From NCBI GenBank assembly GCA_022059125.1, contig JAEUWY010000002.1, forward strand, positions 3,224,001 through 3,288,000: DNA of 64,000 nucleotides, written 5' to 3'. Made by a program: the position numbers and the translations under genes. The DNA is from Corynespora cassiicola. Its lineage: Eukaryota; Ascomycota; Dothideomycetes; Pleosporales; Corynesporascaceae. The notes under the pieces are model-generated. The model searched no databases. It was given only the letters and a program-made list of their open reading frames with translations, and had not been told where the DNA came from. Positions 23,539 to 35,201 of the stretch are shown here, one piece after another. Every line of letters begins with the position of its first letter. The first letter of the stretch is position 1.

Positions 23539-26500
23539 TTAATATCTACTCCGTACGAAGTTTCATGGTCTAATGTACCTTGCTAGGCACACGAGTTGCC
23601 AAATCGTGGCACGTGTGAGCATTCCAAGCTTGTGCCATGGCCAGGTCACGTGCCTGAATGTGAATTTCGGGAACCTCGGGATGTTGAACGTGAATCACTA
23701 CAACGACTCACTCTTCAGCTTGAATTTAATAGCGAAAAATTGGTTCCATCGATTTTCTATTATTCAGGACTAAAAGCTTCGACGAAGCTGCTCATTCATT
23801 CCACCTCAGTTCTCCTAGCAATGTTCGGCCGAAGTCCACATGCAAACCGGCGGGCTCCCCCAGTCTGTCATGTAACACTAGGGTAACCTTGATGTTTCCC
23901 ATCTAGACCACCATGATCACTGAAACAGAAGGAGAATAAAAGTGCAGAAGAGCAGGCATCTTTGCAGGCAACCCACCAAAATTCTGTCGAATGCTGGAAG
24001 GCGGCGTACATTCACCTGCAGGTCCGACCTTCGCCCCCACTCCGAGTTTTCGTCCCTAACGAGACCGACGGTACAGTCACACGCGAGTATTTTCTGTCTC
24101 ATCTGCCTTCTCTGTGCCTGAATGTATGACTGCCGGAGGACCATCCATCGGAGGCACACCCGTTGGTAAAGGCCGAGGTGGTATCAGCATGGCTTCTTGC
24201 GATGTTGCTGCAGCGCACCGACTCATCTTCAAACTTTCAATAAATCCATTCTAGAGTACCACGACCCGTATACTAACCAGCTTTAGCCTGTCTTTAGCGC
24301 AGACAAGTCGCTACATGGTGTTTCTATAGCGAGGAGACCAAAAACTAGAGGTAGAGAGTCGCATTAAGGAAGTTGCTTGTTGAAAGCAATGCAGCTGCTC
24401 TAGGCCACTTCCAAGGGGGGTTAGCGAATCAATAGCACTTGTGAGCACTGCAAATCGAGCTTGGGCACTTGTTGGGGAGTTGTTCAAATCGAACTTCGGA
24501 GGATGCGTAGCGACCAATTCGCATCAGCCGACATATTCTCAAAGTATCCCCACCCAGCACTCACAGTGCTAACAGTCTCTGTTCCAAGTAAAACATAAAC
24601 CAGACATCGATAACAGCCTTTTACGATTCATGATGGTGTCCTACTGCCATGATATAAATATCTCCTAGTCCCGCGTCTGATTTGTGTAAGATGTCAAACT
24701 TCGTGTATCAAACTGAAGGAATAGAGCTGGCAAGGTCTGAACCTACGTTTCATCTCTACTTTGGTGTTCTATCTGCTCACCCAGATAATATATGATTCAA
24801 CCTAGAAACAGTATGGTCTAGCGCACATTGATATGCGGGCACTATTAGCGCGACTCAGCTCACGCGGCGCCTTTCAGTTCTACGAAGCAAAATCGTGCAT
24901 CGCCAAAAAGGCTTAGTTAAAGCCGCGCAGGACCAACGACAAGGCCTGTCAGACCAGTATTGCCTCACCATGTTCTTCCCAGTAGCAAACTTGTTTTTAT
25001 CGTCTTGATCCGGTCTACATATTCGCTTGTAATTCGGCCCTAGCTTGAGACATTGAACCGCTCGAACATATTGAGGTTTTAAAGTCAAGTAGACTATGGA
25101 ATGAAGTCCTTGCGGTCTGGCGAAACTTCAGGCTATCGAGCTACCATGCACGCTGTGCGACTGAAAGTATTAAAGAGCTAGAGAAAATAGTCAGGGTATC
25201 TTGTTACTACTCTCAACAGGCTGCTGGGTGTCAACGCCAAGGGTATGGTGTCGTGAGATGCAGAAAATTCTACTTCCCACGGACTTACGACAACAGTGTT
25301 CAACACTGGCCCCGACAACGAGATGACCAGGGGAAAAGCCATCATCGGAAACCTCGTAAATCGCTCATTACTGTGCATGCAAGAGATGGCAACTGAAGAC
25401 CCGTTGACTTAGCCCCCAATGGTTGAATCCATAGCCGCTCAATCAATCGCCAAAATAGTCATGGATAGCATTTTCGCTGCCCGGTACAGCGATGTGTTCA
25501 CCAACAATATGTTGCCGGAAGAAGCTCGCAAGTACGTTGACGCAGGTGAACTATCCTACCTACACCATGGCGTAGGAAACTGCTGACCCATGCCGTTGAA
25601 GACGCTATTGTAATTGAACCAAACGTGGATTTGGGTGCCGTGGATGTATCGGGTGTCTATGGTCGCGGCAATGAAGTCGATTTCTAGGGCGGAGAAGTCA
25701 GGCTTGAGATCAGGGATGAAAAACTACATGTCACTGGTTTCAACCCTCTAGTGATGAGGCAGCGCTAATCTGTCAGCGAAGCCGTCAGACATGTTGCTGT
25801 GCCCGAGAGCCAAATTATCGGCTGCTCAGTTTATGTCAGTGGATACGACGTCCTGTTTTGAAGACGAATCCTCCGTTCAGAAATCAGAGGTTTGTGATAG
25901 GAGGGCCGAGAAAGGAAGATATGTAGGTCCCACACGCGGATTGAAACCTAAAAGGTGACCCTTGCTACCAAAACCTAGAGAGCGTTAGAATGTGAAAACC
26001 AGCAGAATGTGAAACCAGAGGGCGGTTCTCGCGGGAAGGTCGATCCTCGACAGTGTGCCACCCAAGAAGAAAGGAACGACGGGCTGAGAAGTGGAAGGCA
26101 ACCGTAAAAGCTGGGGACCACGTTAACGCGGAGACCGAAGAATAGAAGGAAGTAGAGTAAGAGATTCGTATTGCAGAGCGAGAGAAACAGATGGAAGCTC
26201 TAAGCTACTGACCTATCGCATCGTCGATGGGGGCGGTTGGAGCCCTCGTATCCAGACACACCTCTAAACATAAGAAGCTTCAAAAGCGGGGCCAGCCTTA
26301 CAAATGCTCTCAGTCACTGACCAGTCGGCGTATTAATAGCACGTTTCATGGACAGAGTAACCGAACAAAACAAACAAAATCTGATCACCTGAGCGGTTTG
26401 TATCTCTGTGCACTTTACACACCCCTCTAAACAACCAACCACGAGGGAAATGATGATCGACCCCCATCTTGCTTGCCTTATCGCATCCGGCGATTTGAAA

Positions 26501-28750
26501 TAGGCAACTGGGAATTGTAGCCTGATCCCTCTGTCTGAAGGCGGTTCTGCAAAGTGGTGTCCCTGGCTGTAACACTGTAGTTTCGACCTTAGCCACCAAC
26601 TCGAAACGATAAAAATGGAAATGGGATACACGTACACAGGCAGCTTCTCGTGTTTTGCACACCGCGATCGAGCTGCAGCGCCTAGTATGCAAGTTTGTAG
26701 AGATCGATCGTGAGGCCTCCCATTCCTACCGGGCGAGGCTGACTTCTTGATACTTAAGGATGGCATCTGGGCGGTAGGGTATGGAGCCGCCAGCGCGCTT
26801 GGATGCGAGATGAAGAAGACCAAAATAGCTTTACCAGGTAGCTGAGCCTGCCGGGAGAGATCCTGCCGGTAGAGGATACTAGCGTGCGGTAGTATGATGG
26901 GTCGGATGGGGTACCTTTTGCTCTTCTCTTCGTGGGCGGGTCTGCAGGGTGACGTACCTGTCACTCAATTACCCAATCCAACAAGGACCCCTGCGAGCTC
27001 TCGCAGGAGTAAATCTCCGCATTGCCGCATTCAGTTAATTTTATACAAGGATGGCAGGGTTCCCCAGCCGTTTCGCGGCTAGCGTGCATGGCCGATGCTG
27101 AGATGGAAGAGGCTGTGTCTGAGCAGAACGAGGTCGACTACTCCAGAGAGGGCATTGGCCCCGTAGAACAGCCTCCTCGACGGCTAAGTTTAACATGGAG
27201 CAACAGCGACGTGTGAATCGTGTGTATCAAGGTGAACTCGAGTCTTGATTCCTGGCGCTTGAGGGCTCGAAGAGGCATGCGTCTCGCACTTGCCGTATGT
27301 CGCATTCTCGCGGCAGTGCGATGATGCCCAGATGTGCAAAAATGGAGACTGTTCTCCAGAGAGGTTGCATCAGCCTCCTCGCCAGGAGTTGTCTTCCGCA
27401 AGCGTGGGTGCGATCAAGGGGGCGCGGAGATGGCCGGCAAGGTGCCTCAGGGCGTTGGACCCGCGGTTGAGGTTGTCGCTGGCCTCACCACGAGACATGA
27501 TCCCTTAAGGCCGGGATTCGGGAGTCAACGAAGAAGGCCAGAGGAGCAAGGCCAGGCGAACGGCAGAGCGGGGCGCGATGGAGCGGAAGCTGTTCGCGCA
27601 GCAGCCAGAGGGTGGAAGAGCACAGAGAGGGGCGCGGCCCCGTGATTGGGCCGGCGGCGGTCGCGGTGCACGCCCCCAAGGCCCAGGTGCCTCATGGCAT
27701 CAGCACCATGATATTTTTACCAGTTTCAAAGACGCTTCTGGCTCTGCAGCGCACGTGGGTCCCGGGCTAGTGTCTCAAGCTGCCCTGACATGGGATCCAG
27801 CGACCAGTTTCTGGAATCAGGCTTGCCGGTTCGAGAGGGCGAGAGCGTCTGCTGCCCCGTCGGGGACTAAACGGGAACCAAGACGCAAGTCGAGTAGGTG
27901 CGTGGCGTGGAAACTTGCCGCGTGCGGGATAGCGCCATGCCCGAAGATCTAGAGATCAGTGCAGGGAGCTTAGCTCAGGCTTTGTAGATGGGCGTTTTCG
28001 CTTTGAGGAAGAGGCTGGCTTGCTGGCCATGCTTCGCCTCGTCCAAAATATCGCAGCGGTGGAGCGGCCCAGTATTGGTGGCTGGGACGGCACCTTCGCA
28101 GCCGGTACGAGGCCTGCACGGCACCACAACACCACGCTCGACGCCCGGAGACTTCTCGAGGCAAACATCGCACTCTATGTACCACAGGTAGACGGGCAGA
28201 CGCGAATTGTTTCTGTTCCTGCCAAGGCTCCCGACAGCACGATCCGCATGGTGTTGCTTGCAGACGTGCCTGGCACCGCGACCAGGGCTGGCAAAGTGGA
28301 CCAAGGCACCGCCCCTCGACTGTGCTGACAGCTCCCAAGCTCAGCTGCAGCTCCCATTGGACGAAGCTCTGCACAGCTCCAACAGCATCAGATCATCGCG
28401 GCTCTCGAAACCGTCAAAGTGTGGAGCGGGGATTAAGCCAAAGACAGGCAGGGAGGCTACCAGTGTGGGCACCCTATGATTGATTGAGCGACTAACGCGG
28501 GAACCATGCTTTGGTGTGCCAAATTGTGGGTCTGGAGAGCCGTGCTGCAAGAAATAAGGTCTTACCCGAGTCTGACGGCCGGTACCTTGCGTGAAGGTGG
28601 GATAGCTGGAGCTGATCGTACATAAGGTCCCTCGACCTCGAATAGACCCATCTCAAGCTCGACAGTCCAGCTCAACGAGTACAAGCCCAGAACAGGTTCA
28701 ACTGCTACTACTCACTTACCATCCTTCGACCTCAACACAACCACATCACA
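23539..28750. other. 5.2-kb gene-poor region with decayed reading frames
   Basis: No intact gene was found. Around 25420-25570 (+) a frame reads AKIVMDSIFAARYSDVFTNN then stops; it resembles a membrane-transporter end only vaguely. Around 26060-26210 (+) a Lys/Glu-rich frame is interrupted by two stops. Between 27080 and 27650 and at 28020-28328 there are GC-richer open frames of up to 103 codons without a domain. The mix of short GC-rich and AT-rich blocks fits old, degraded sequence rather than active genes. Confidence 0.45.
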
Positions 28751-30211
28751 ATGTCCTTCACTCCTCCAAGGCCGGAATGGCAACAGGCTTTGCCCCTCGG
28801 CCCCTCGCCCTCCCCGCCGATGCTCTCGCCAACCTCGGTTCCCTCCGGATCTTCCAAGCCCTCTACGCCTGAGAGGAAGCCAAAGCTTCGAGCTTCGTGC
28901 GATGCCTGTGCTGCCTCCAAAGTCAAGTGCAGCAAGGAGCACCCAATCTGTGCACGCTGCTCCGCAAACGGCTCGCAATGCATCTACGGCGTTTCCAGGA
29001 AGCACGGGAAGCCGGGCAGGACCCGCAAGAGGAACCCTGATGGCACTCCCTTCATCAAGGCCTCGAAGCAACGCCCTTCTCCAGACGGAAGCGAGTTTGG
29101 AAAGTTCAGGATTCGCGCCGAGCCGTTGATTCCTGAACAGCCTGTCCTTCCCCTCAACGACTTCTCCGAAATCGACACAATGTCCAGCTGGTCGTCGACG
29201 CCGAGCTGGCCGGCCACCCCAGAGTTCGAGTTTGAGATGACCCCCGAGCCTCTCTTTCTGGATCAGCCTGGCTTCCCTTTCATGGACGACATCCTCATGA
29301 CCAATGCCCAGCCAATGGACCCCATGATGTCCCACGGACCTGCCATTGAGCCGGAACATCTCACCTTCAGGGATCCTTTTGCTAAGAAGGAGTCGGTGCA
29401 GCTAGACCTACCCGACATCCAAGCTCTCAAGGATTTCATCGGCGGCGAGCTCGTGAACCCCCTCGACTACACCTTCGACGACATGAACGCCGAGCCATTC
29501 CTTTCCGATGCGTCCACCACCACATCGTCGAACCCTCAGAGCCCATCAAGCGCTCCCTACATCAACCCACTGCGGGTCAGCATTTCAATCCCTACCTCCC
29601 ACTGCTGCTACACCCTAGCCTACTCCACTCTCGAGAGCCTGAGCCTCAACCCGCCCATCACCCAGGGCCCCGGCGCCCACATCGAGCTCAAGAGCCTGGA
29701 CTCGGTCCTCAGCATCACCAAGACAGCCGTCCAGAACGTGCTCAAGCTCCTGAGCTGCCCGTGCTCCTCCGACCCGCACCTCGCCATGCTGTACTCGAGC
29801 ATCGCCTCCAAGGTCCTGACGTGGTACCAAATCGCCGCGGGCGTAAACCCGGCCTCGCCCCCAACCCCAACAACCGCCGCCCTCAGCACCGGCGTCCCCT
29901 CGCCCTCATCCTCGGCCTACTCGTCCCCGCTCTCCACCCCCTCGTCCACGACCTCCACCTTCAACATCCAGATCCAGCCCCTCAAGATCGGCCTCTTTGA
30001 GTTCGATGCGGCGGACCAGGAGGCGCTCAGGAGGCAGGTCGTGCTGCGCGAGCTCAAGAAGTGCAGCACCCTCGTCGAGGCGCTGGCCAACTGGAAGAGC
30101 GACAGCACCGCCGAGCAGGCAGAATTTTTGTACGATGTGCTCGGTGCATGGCTCAAGAGCGAGCTGTACAAGACGCTGATGCAGGTTGGCGGCGAGGAGC
30201 AGCAGGTCTGA
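28751..30211 (+). CDS. AflR-like Zn(II)2Cys6 transcription factor
   Basis: A single-exon gene of 486 residues. The zinc cluster is perfect: Cys50, 53, 60, 67, 70 and 77 in CDACAASKVKC...CARC...C, preceded by basic KPKLRAS and followed by a basic linker (KHGKPGRTRKRNPDG), the layout of AflR/AflR-like regulators. The middle is Pro/Ser-rich. The C-terminal part has SCPCSSDPHLAMLYSSIASKVLTWYQIAAG, the AflR regulatory-region signature, and ends in a helical DQEALRRQVVLRELKKCS region. Such proteins activate secondary-metabolite clusters as dimers on TCG-rich sites. No polyketide synthase is visible in the window, so the targets are unknown. It acts in the nucleus. Confidence 0.9.
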   Translation: MSFTPPRPEWQQALPLGPSPSPPMLSPTSVPSGSSKPSTPERKPKLRASCDACAASKVKCSKEHPICARCSANGSQCIYGVSRKHGKPGRTRKRNPDGTPFIKASKQRPSPDGSEFGKFRIRAEPLIPEQPVLPLNDFSEIDTMSSWSSTPSWPATPEFEFEMTPEPLFLDQPGFPFMDDILMTNAQPMDPMMSHGPAIEPEHLTFRDPFAKKESVQLDLPDIQALKDFIGGELVNPLDYTFDDMNAEPFLSDASTTTSSNPQSPSSAPYINPLRVSISIPTSHCCYTLAYSTLESLSLNPPITQGPGAHIELKSLDSVLSITKTAVQNVLKLLSCPCSSDPHLAMLYSSIASKVLTWYQIAAGVNPASPPTPTTAALSTGVPSPSSSAYSSPLSTPSSTTSTFNIQIQPLKIGLFEFDAADQEALRRQVVLRELKKCSTLVEALANWKSDSTAEQAEFLYDVLGAWLKSELYKTLMQVGGEEQQV

Positions 30212-30892
30212 GCGTCTCTCCTTTTGATGACGCTTAGCTTAGCGGCGAGTGCGGGATTACGACGGCGGTTGCATTGGGCGGATTACTCTTCTTCTTCTTC
30301 ATCTTCTTCATTTTGCATTCTTATCTAGCCCTTCTTCTTCTCCTTTTTTTAGCGGATATATCCCTGGGTTCTTTTCCTTCCGGTTGGTGGGTCACTTTTC
30401 GCATTTGCATGGCGGGTTGCATCTGGGTTGGTTGGAGTTGGGATGGATTCATTTGCGGCGCAAGGTTGCGACCTAAGGACCCGAGCGCATCATTGGCCTC
30501 GGCATTCACGTGGTTTCTGGGCTTCCATTTTCTCAAAAAAGTCGTTCTACTTGCATTAGATCTCTTAGATGCAAATTCCAGTCGTTTAGATTTCTGAAAC
30601 ACTTTTTGGCTTCTCGGTGATGTTTCATGTTTGCTACCTAGGGACCCTGCGGTACCCGACAGTATGCGACTGTGCCAAGGGTGCATGCAGATCGCGTGAT
30701 CCAAGCTGTACCGGCCTTGACCGGTCTAGATGACACCGAGAAGTTGCACAGCAGAAGAGGTCACTATGACAGATTGATTCCGGTCTCGCTGAATGATGCT
30801 GATTGAGTCGCTAAGCCCTGGACGAGGCGGCGACACAGTGGAGAACTGCCAAGTCTGGCCTGACGCTACGGTCGGGGCTTATTGGTAGCCCA
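30212..30892. other. Intergenic, 3' flanks
   Basis: Between convergent genes (AflR-like + and monooxygenase -). A TCTTCTTCTT-rich tract lies near 30288-30310. No gene was seen. Confidence 0.5.
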
Positions 30893-32326
30893 CTACTCCT
30901 CTCCCTCAGTAGCCTTCTCCCACCGATATTTCCGCCCCGGGTGGTCGTCGAGTAGCCATTTCTGCCCCAGGAAGCTCTCCCTAACACTTGCGCCCTTTTT
31001 CTCGACGCCCTGCCTGAAGAGGCCCCTGCTGCGAAGTTCCGGGATGACCCATTGTACAATGTCCTCGAAGCTGCCGGGGCTGACAATATGACTGAGATTG
31101 AAGCCATCGAGATCGGCCACCTCGATCCACCTCTCTAGCTCGTCCACTACCGTCTTGGGGCTTCCCACAATCTTCGCGTTCATGCCGCCCAGAAGCAAGA
31201 ACTCGGCGATGCGTGCCTTGGTCCATGGCGCATTGTCCGTGCCTGGCACAGTAGAAGCCCAGCCATTCACGATGGATTGAATAGCGGGGAGTCCAACGAA
31301 GCGGAAATCCTCGTCGTCGGTGTACGTGGACAGATCGTAGCCGGTCCAACCGCCGAAGAGCGCGAGCGCCCCTTCTTTGTCCCCGTACGAGAGGAACTCG
31401 TCTCGTTTCGCCCAGGCCTTCTCGTCGGTTTCATCTACGATGATGGCGACTCCCGCGATGATTTTTAGGTGGCCGGGGTCTCGGCCAAACTTGTCCTTTG
31501 CTAGCTGCCTCAGTGCGTCGACTGAGGTGCGCACTTTTTCAGGCAGTTGGCCGCCTACGAATATGGCCTCTGCGTGCTTAGCGCCAAACTCGCGGCCAGC
31601 TTTGCTCGTCCCGGCCTGGAACAGGAACGGCGTACGTTGAGGCGAAGGCTCGCAGATGTGGGGTCCAGGAACGTTGAAGTACTTTCCTTTGTGATGAATC
31701 TGTCGCACTCTCCCTGGTACTGCAAACTGGCCCGTCTTTTCATTTCGTACAGCGGCATCGTCTCGCCAGCTACTTTCCCATAGCTTGTACACGACTTCCA
31801 TGTATTCTTCCGCAATCTGGTAACGCTCGTCGTGTTCTACCTGCGTGTCAAGACCATAGTTCCTTGCGGCACTTTCGAGATAGCTTGTCACTATATTCCA
31901 GGCAACTCTTCCTTCGGCCAGATGATCCACCGTGGAGAATCGCCGAGCGTGTGCATATGGTGCATCGTAGGTTGTACTAGCCGTGATTCCGAATCCTAGA
32001 TTTTCCGTCACGGACGCCATTGCCGGTACAAGGTATAGTGGGTCGTGGATAGGAAACTGAGCACCTGATGATAAGACGGGATCGACGTTGGCAGGGCCTT
32101 TGTAGACGTCGTACGCTCCTAGGACATCTGCAATGAACAAGGCATGAAATCCGGCTTTATCCAGAAGCTGGGCCAGATCTGTCCAGTATTTGAGTTTGTT
32201 GAAACCCGCCGTTTGGTTGCGGGGATGTCGCCATAGCCCTGGGGACAGGTGAGCTGGGGCATTGATAGCAAAAGCATTAAGAATGAGCTGTTTCTTTGAT
32301 TTTGTTGCTCCATTGGTTTCGGCCAT
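30893..32326 (-). CDS. FMN-dependent monooxygenase of the NtaA/SnaA/DszA (luciferase-like) family
   Basis: An uninterrupted frame of 477 residues. It starts KKQLILNAFAINAPAHLSPG, then LAQLLDKAGFHALFIADVLG, FGITASTTYDAPYAHARRF, LAEGRVAWNIVTSYL and FLFQAGTSKAGREFGAKHAE, the sequence landmarks of flavin-dependent two-component monooxygenases that act with a separate reductase on nitrilotriacetate, sulfur heterocycles or related xenobiotics. The fold is a TIM barrel; no signal peptide is present. Lack of introns and the bacterial affinity of the family make an ancient transfer from bacteria plausible, but such genes are common in ascomycetes. No partner flavin reductase is in the window. Confidence 0.9.
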   Translation of the reverse strand: MAETNGATKSKKQLILNAFAINAPAHLSPGLWRHPRNQTAGFNKLKYWTDLAQLLDKAGFHALFIADVLGAYDVYKGPANVDPVLSSGAQFPIHDPLYLVPAMASVTENLGFGITASTTYDAPYAHARRFSTVDHLAEGRVAWNIVTSYLESAARNYGLDTQVEHDERYQIAEEYMEVVYKLWESSWRDDAAVRNEKTGQFAVPGRVRQIHHKGKYFNVPGPHICEPSPQRTPFLFQAGTSKAGREFGAKHAEAIFVGGQLPEKVRTSVDALRQLAKDKFGRDPGHLKIIAGVAIIVDETDEKAWAKRDEFLSYGDKEGALALFGGWTGYDLSTYTDDEDFRFVGLPAIQSIVNGWASTVPGTDNAPWTKARIAEFLLLGGMNAKIVGSPKTVVDELERWIEVADLDGFNLSHIVSPGSFEDIVQWVIPELRSRGLFRQGVEKKGASVRESFLGQKWLLDDHPGRKYRWEKATEGEE

Positions 32327-32942
32327 GTTTGGGAAGGTTTAGCTCTCGCTGTGTGAAATATTAGACTGATCTCATGTCTTCTGAGATCTAAAGTTATATC
32401 TGTAGCATCACCGTGGCGTGCGAATGCAACTCGAGCACGCTATGCTTATCGAGGCAGAGCAGACCTCACGTGACATGCGCCATCCCGACAAAATGGGGAA
32501 GATGAGGGGCATAATGCACTTTGACAACATCAGAATCTGAGGGGCAGCAATTACACTCGCGTAGAAAGCAGAATAAGTCTAGGCGGAATGTTAGCGTCTA
32601 GGTTTATGAGCGATAAGGCATATTGCGTGCTATTGGCCCCACATATCGGAATTCGACGCGTGCTTGATTTCAGTACTGTATCTTCGTCCCCTTGCACCGG
32701 TAATTCGTGGTGGTGATCAAAAACGTCCGCCCTCACCTAGCCTCGGTCAAATACTACCATCGCTTCGTGGCCGGTGCAGGAGTCTGATAGGTGGTCGACC
32801 ATTGCGCACTGTAAGTAGAAGTTCCGATAATTGTGAGCGTCTTTTGATCTTTAAAGGTGGCCGACGTAACAACAGAACCTTTAATCCATGTAGACCTGGA
32901 AAATTCAGCCCCGAGATCTCTTGTGCATTGAAGAGTAGATAC
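32327..32942. other. Intergenic
   Basis: Upstream of the monooxygenase and downstream of the LPMO. A 109-codon plus frame (32664-32993) lacks any domain and overlaps the LPMO end antisense. Nothing else was seen. Confidence 0.5.
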
Positions 32943-34048
32943 TTACCACGGTGTATGAGTAGTCGCGCCTGTCACGGAGGCGAGCGCAACTGATGTAGTT
33001 TCTGGCCAGGCTCCCTCCCAAATAGTTGGGCCAGGAATCTCATAGACGGTGGGGCATGGCTCGGAAACCGTCTTCTTCTTCGTCTCTGTAGAACAATAGA
33101 TCTAACGTTTTATAAGTGAACGATTCGGAAAAATGGGGGTATGCACATACATTGTGCACGACGCCTGGATCTGAATACTTGTACGCCCCTGGAAATGAGA
33201 CGCCCTTTGGCAGTTCCACAGTGCCTTCTCCTGTAACCTCAATCTGGACACAGTTGGGGTAGAACTGTGCACCACGGATGGGATTCTTTTCGTAAGAGAT
33301 TTCGCCTTCGTGGAAAGCAATCATTTCAGCCCGTATGAGATAACTGTTGCTCACTGTTAGCCCTGGTTGATCCAATAAGCAGAATAGCCATACAAGCCTG
33401 CCTTCAGATCCTTTGGGATCCGAACATTCATATGGCCGCCGTTCTTCGCCAGATCGGATGTGGTGGACCATTTTCCAGGCTGTGGGAATGGATTGTTCTC
33501 GTACTTCCCTTCGTGCCAAAGTTTCACAAAAGAGTCGTCCGTCGGAGGGTCCGGTGAGATGTAGACTAATGAAGGACCTATGAAGGGTAAGACTTTTATT
33601 GTTTGTCATTGCCAGGGTAAGCATACCGTGATGCGATTTATCGATGATATCATCCGACTCGTTCCGATAGTTGTGTTTCCTATATTCGAGTCAGTTGAAG
33701 TTTGATGAAACTGCCAACAGTACATACCAATCAAGTGTCAGATTGTCTTCTGGAGCGACCTTGATTGTGTCCGGCGCCTGGATGTCCCCAAGAACATTGC
33801 ATCGCAAATCGATCGAATTCAGGTCTTTGACTGGCGAGTTGTTGTAGCCTCCTTGACCTGGAGCACCGTTGTACGCCGGTGTGCGTATTCCTTTGAAGGT
33901 TCCTTGATCAACACCATTTACATAGATTCCCTACTCCTGTTAGCTCGTAACACTGTAGAGTTGATGTGAAACAACATGCCCAGATGAATGTGTGAGCACA
34001 GGCTTGCCCGGAAAAGAGAGAAAGCACCGAGGCCGAAAATCTGTACAT
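32943..34048 (-). CDS. AA9 lytic polysaccharide monooxygenase
   Basis: Six exons (34048-33980, 33930-33728, 33679-33627, 33577-33394, 33343-33151, 33101-32943) close in phase to 286 residues. The first 18 residues (MYRFSASVLSLFSGQACA) are a signal peptide, so the mature chain begins with His19, the copper-brace histidine. HTFIWGIYVNGVDQG follows, then RTPAYNG, DLRCN, DKSHHGP (second copper His at about 107/108), GFYLIRAEMIAFHEG, and AQFYPNCVQIEV with the axial Tyr region. It cleaves cellulose or related glucans oxidatively outside the cell. No CBM1 is present. The first intron uses a GC donor (GG|GCATGT), the only choice that keeps phase and the mature N-terminus. Confidence 0.88.
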
Positions 34049-35201
34049 GGTGAAGGTCGATGCGTGTTAAAATATGAGTAGCAGACAGCAGTGATAGCGA
34101 GAAGACGGGAAGAAATAAGGGACGAGATTTGAGATGTCATGGATGATGGTGCAGTGGGCATATTGCCGAGCAGGATGCTGGGTTACCGCGTAATCTATCT
34201 CGTTAAACCCATATTGCGAGTAGATGATTAATATACCATCAACACATGGCGAACACACTCGTCCAGTCAATCTCGCAACTTCAACGGAGTGCCGGTGAAA
34301 AATCCGATAGCGAACCATATCGCGCATATCGTACCGTGAAACCGCACGATCAACGGAAGGCACTTCAAGACGGACTCTGAAGTCAGCGAAAATAATTATT
34401 ACAATCCCTCCCTGTCTGAACCGCAGTTGAAATTTAGATCAAAAGCCACTCTTTTCAACAAGCACCTCTCTCGTTCGCAAGGTTGGTGGCGGACACTAGG
34501 CCATGGGTTTGACGTGGAGAAGCAAAAAGAGCAAATTCACATGAAAATGGTGTGAAGGAGTTGGCCTGAGCCGACAGATCTTGCAGCAAGAGCCATGAAG
34601 AAGAACTAAGTAACGCGATGATGTCCAAGTTGTTGATATAAGTGTGTCGGCGCCCGAGGGAGCACGCGCAAAGTGCACAGACCATCGTGACGCGCCCGCG
34701 AAATCTCCAACGCGTCACCGGGTTTCATCGCTCACCATCTCGCCTCTATTCAAATGAATAGTAAGTTGGATAAGTTGTAATCAAGCGCATGTTATGGCTA
34801 GTATATGTCACGGTATGCTATGCAGAAGCTCTTCCTGGGCTACTGGCTCGCCACCGGCGCAAATGCAACTCCGCCTGGCCGACCTATGCGCATTGCATGG
34901 GTCAATGACTACTATTCCGGGGGCGTCTTGCCAGACTAAGTTGGCCATGATATGCCTCGGCCAGTATGTCGGTAGCATTTGGAGGCTTGATTGAATCTTC
35001 CTATCGAATAGCGAGAGCCCTCCCCGGAAGACTTTAAGATCGAGGATGCCTCTGACCGCAAATAGCTTGGGATACGCTCTAATCTCTAAAGTTCTTGGAA
35101 CTTTTGTTTGTAACTGTGTTTACGGGGTATGAAGGAGATTTGGAGAGGAGGAGCGGCGAGATGATAGTTTTGGGGAGCAACACTCAAATTGGCTTCATGT
35201 A
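34049..35201. other. Intergenic
   Basis: Upstream of the LPMO and downstream of a CorA-like gene. The open frames of up to 98 codons have no domain. No regulatory motif was identified with confidence. Confidence 0.45.
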
